From contig JAJTHJ010000227.1 in the NCBI GenBank assembly GCA_021298875.1, positions 1 through 6,158 of the forward strand: 6,158 nt of DNA. Direction: 5' to 3'. Of this stretch, positions 5,181-6,158 are shown in pieces. The position numbers and the translations under genes are program-made. Source of the stretch: Burkholderiales bacterium. GTDB lineage: Bacteria; Pseudomonadota; Gammaproteobacteria; Burkholderiales; Burkholderiaceae_F. The notes below the pieces were generated by a model that was given only the letters and a program-made list of their open reading frames with translations, made no database searches and was not told the origin of the DNA. The stretch's first letter is position 1; each line of letters opens with the position of its first letter.

Positions 5181-6106
5181 CAATCTCCGTCGAAGCGGGC
5201 CAGCCAGCGCTGCGCGTAGTGCGCATTAGCCAGTTGATGCGGCTTGGCCTGCCCCCACCCCAGCGGTGCCCGATAGCCCGGCGGCGCCTCGTAGCCTTCC
5301 GGCGCATTGAAGATCGTCGACGGGTGCGCCGCCCGCAGCGGCTTGAGCGCCCGTCCCAGCGCCACGTACTCGCGCGGGATCACGCCCTGCTCGGCATCGC
5401 CCATCTGCGGGTGTGGCCCGGCCACGAAGATCGTGCCCCCGTCGTAGGGCAGCGAACTCACGGTTGGCCCTGCCCGCTGCCACACCGCCTCCGCACCCCC
5501 GATCTTTTCCAGCAGACGCTCGCTGACGGCCGTCAGCCAGTTCACGCAGCGGATACCGTCGCGACACCACAGCTTGGTGGTGGTCGGCAGATCGGTATCC
5601 AGCGCCACGAAGCGCATCGCATACGGTCCGATGCGCCGCAGCGCCGCCGCCTGATTGCCCACCTCCACCGGCAGCACGAAGCCCATGCCGCCGTAGGCCT
5701 GATGCACTTTCAGCGCCGAGCACCAGCGCTGGAACAGGTCGCGCAGCGCGTAGCGCGGGGCGCCCTCGAAGAAACTGAACGGAAAGTACAGCACCAGATA
5801 GCCGTTCTCGATCACCGACAGCGCTGCCAGCGACCAGTGGCTGGCGTATTGAATCTCGCGCTCTGCCGACAGATCGATGCTCCAATCGCTGTCCGGCTGC
5901 CCGATGCGCTCGCGCAGCCGCGTCAGATCGGGTGCTTCGCCCGGCGCCAGGTAGCGCTCGCGTTTGTCTTCGGCTATGGCATAGCGCCGGATCGGTTCGC
6001 GGGCCGCCGCCCAGTACTGCTCGACGATCGACAGCAGCGCCCGCCGTACCGGCGCCTCGTGCGCGTTGCCGAAGTAAAACACCATCCGCAGCCCGAACTT
6101 CGCCAT
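5180..6106 (-). CDS. Type VI secretion immunity-like protein, TsiV/DUF3396 family
   Basis: This protein of at least 308 residues resembles the DUF3396 family, also called TsiV (type VI immunity for VRR-Nuc effectors), whose members neutralise a toxin delivered by the type VI secretion system. Recognisable marks are GLRMVFYFGNAH (5-16), the central YGGMGFVLPVE (138-148), IRCVNWLTAVSERLLEKIGG (185-204), YDGGTIFVAGPHPQMGD (221-237) and the ending WLARFDGD. There is no signal peptide or membrane segment, consistent with a cytoplasmic immunity protein. The ATG at 6106 lacks a Shine-Dalgarno. The frame stays open upstream to the right edge, reading CFIPWPSPGKPWDGWP before the Met, so the true start may lie outside the window. 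The stop overlaps the TTG that opens the dehydrogenase remnant's frame. The family call rests on remembered motifs; the toxin target is not visible. Confidence 0.75.
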   Translation of the reverse strand: MAKFGLRMVFYFGNAHEAPVRRALLSIVEQYWAAAREPIRRYAIAEDKRERYLAPGEAPDLTRLRERIGQPDSDWSIDLSAEREIQYASHWSLAALSVIENGYLVLYFPFSFFEGAPRYALRDLFQRWCSALKVHQAYGGMGFVLPVEVGNQAAALRRIGPYAMRFVALDTDLPTTTKLWCRDGIRCVNWLTAVSERLLEKIGGAEAVWQRAGPTVSSLPYDGGTIFVAGPHPQMGDAEQGVIPREYVALGRALKPLRAAHPSTIFNAPEGYEAPPGYRAPLGWGQAKPHQLANAHYAQRWLARFDGD

Positions 6107-6158
6107 CGGCCAGCCGTCCCAAGGCTTGCCGGGGCTGGGCCACGGGATGAAGCATCGC

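Noticed and set aside
3855..5219. A 454-codon open frame on the plus strand across mvaB, the gene-free stretch and the dehydrogenase remnant
   Set aside because: It crosses the clear mvaB gene in antisense and reads as Arg/Ala/Asp-rich low-complexity sequence with no domain.
4150..5307. A 385-codon open frame on the minus strand bridging the immunity gene, the remnant and mvaB
   Set aside because: It is out of frame with all three and has an Arg-rich composition. It stays open only because AT-containing stop codons are rare at this G+C.
5226..6155. A 309-codon minus-strand frame overlapping the immunity gene
   Set aside because: The alternative frame, 5180-6106, contains the TsiV-like motifs; this one reads as Gly/Ala/Arg-rich shadow.
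1..6158. CRISPR arrays, tRNA genes, transposases, integrases or retron-like elements
   Set aside because: No regularly spaced direct repeats, no T-loop-like GTTCGA sequence in a cloverleaf context, and no mobile-element protein motif was seen on either strand.

Overview
The window is GC-rich chromosomal DNA (about two thirds G+C by eye) with strongly GC-biased third codon positions. The protein types suggest a betaproteobacterium, most likely Burkholderiales or a relative. That placement is an inference from gene content and base composition; no rRNA or marker gene is present.

Layout. The left edge (1-62, minus) may hold the first 20 codons of a divergent gene, possibly a small thioesterase. 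A 140-base gap follows, mostly filled by a REP-like inverted repeat (84-165). Four plus-strand genes come next in a tight series: a DMT/EamA-family permease (203-1102), an aldo/keto reductase with a Tat-like leader (1099-1992, overlapping the permease by ATGA), a CDP-alcohol phosphatidyltransferase of the PgsA type (2005-2565), and a periplasmic GltI-like amino-acid-binding protein (2592-3473). The last has its own strong Shine-Dalgarno and perhaps its own promoter. The convergent minus-strand half holds hydroxymethylglutaryl-CoA lyase, mvaB (3501-4412), then about 420 bases with no convincing gene (4413-4832), then the C-terminal third of a GhrA-type glyoxylate/hydroxypyruvate reductase (about 4833-5132), and finally a type VI secretion immunity-like protein of the TsiV/DUF3396 family (5180-6106, possibly continuing past the right edge).

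How the parts fit. The permease, reductase, phosphatidyltransferase and binding protein are probably co-transcribed at least in part, but they do not form a recognisable pathway. mvaB carries out the last step of leucine catabolism and stands here without other leucine-degradation (liu) genes.

The most informative region is 4830-5183. The 2-hydroxyacid dehydrogenase has lost roughly its first 200 residues, and its usual C-terminal stop after RGY now reads CGA. A stretch of about 48 bases, AT-richer than its surroundings, joins it directly to the end of the immunity gene. This looks like the edge of an insertion or deletion that placed a T6SS immunity module into or beside a former ghrA-like gene. 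I see no tRNA, rRNA, CRISPR array, transposase or integrase, and no clearly new multigene system. The system-level question lies to the right of the window: whether a cognate T6SS effector precedes the immunity gene.
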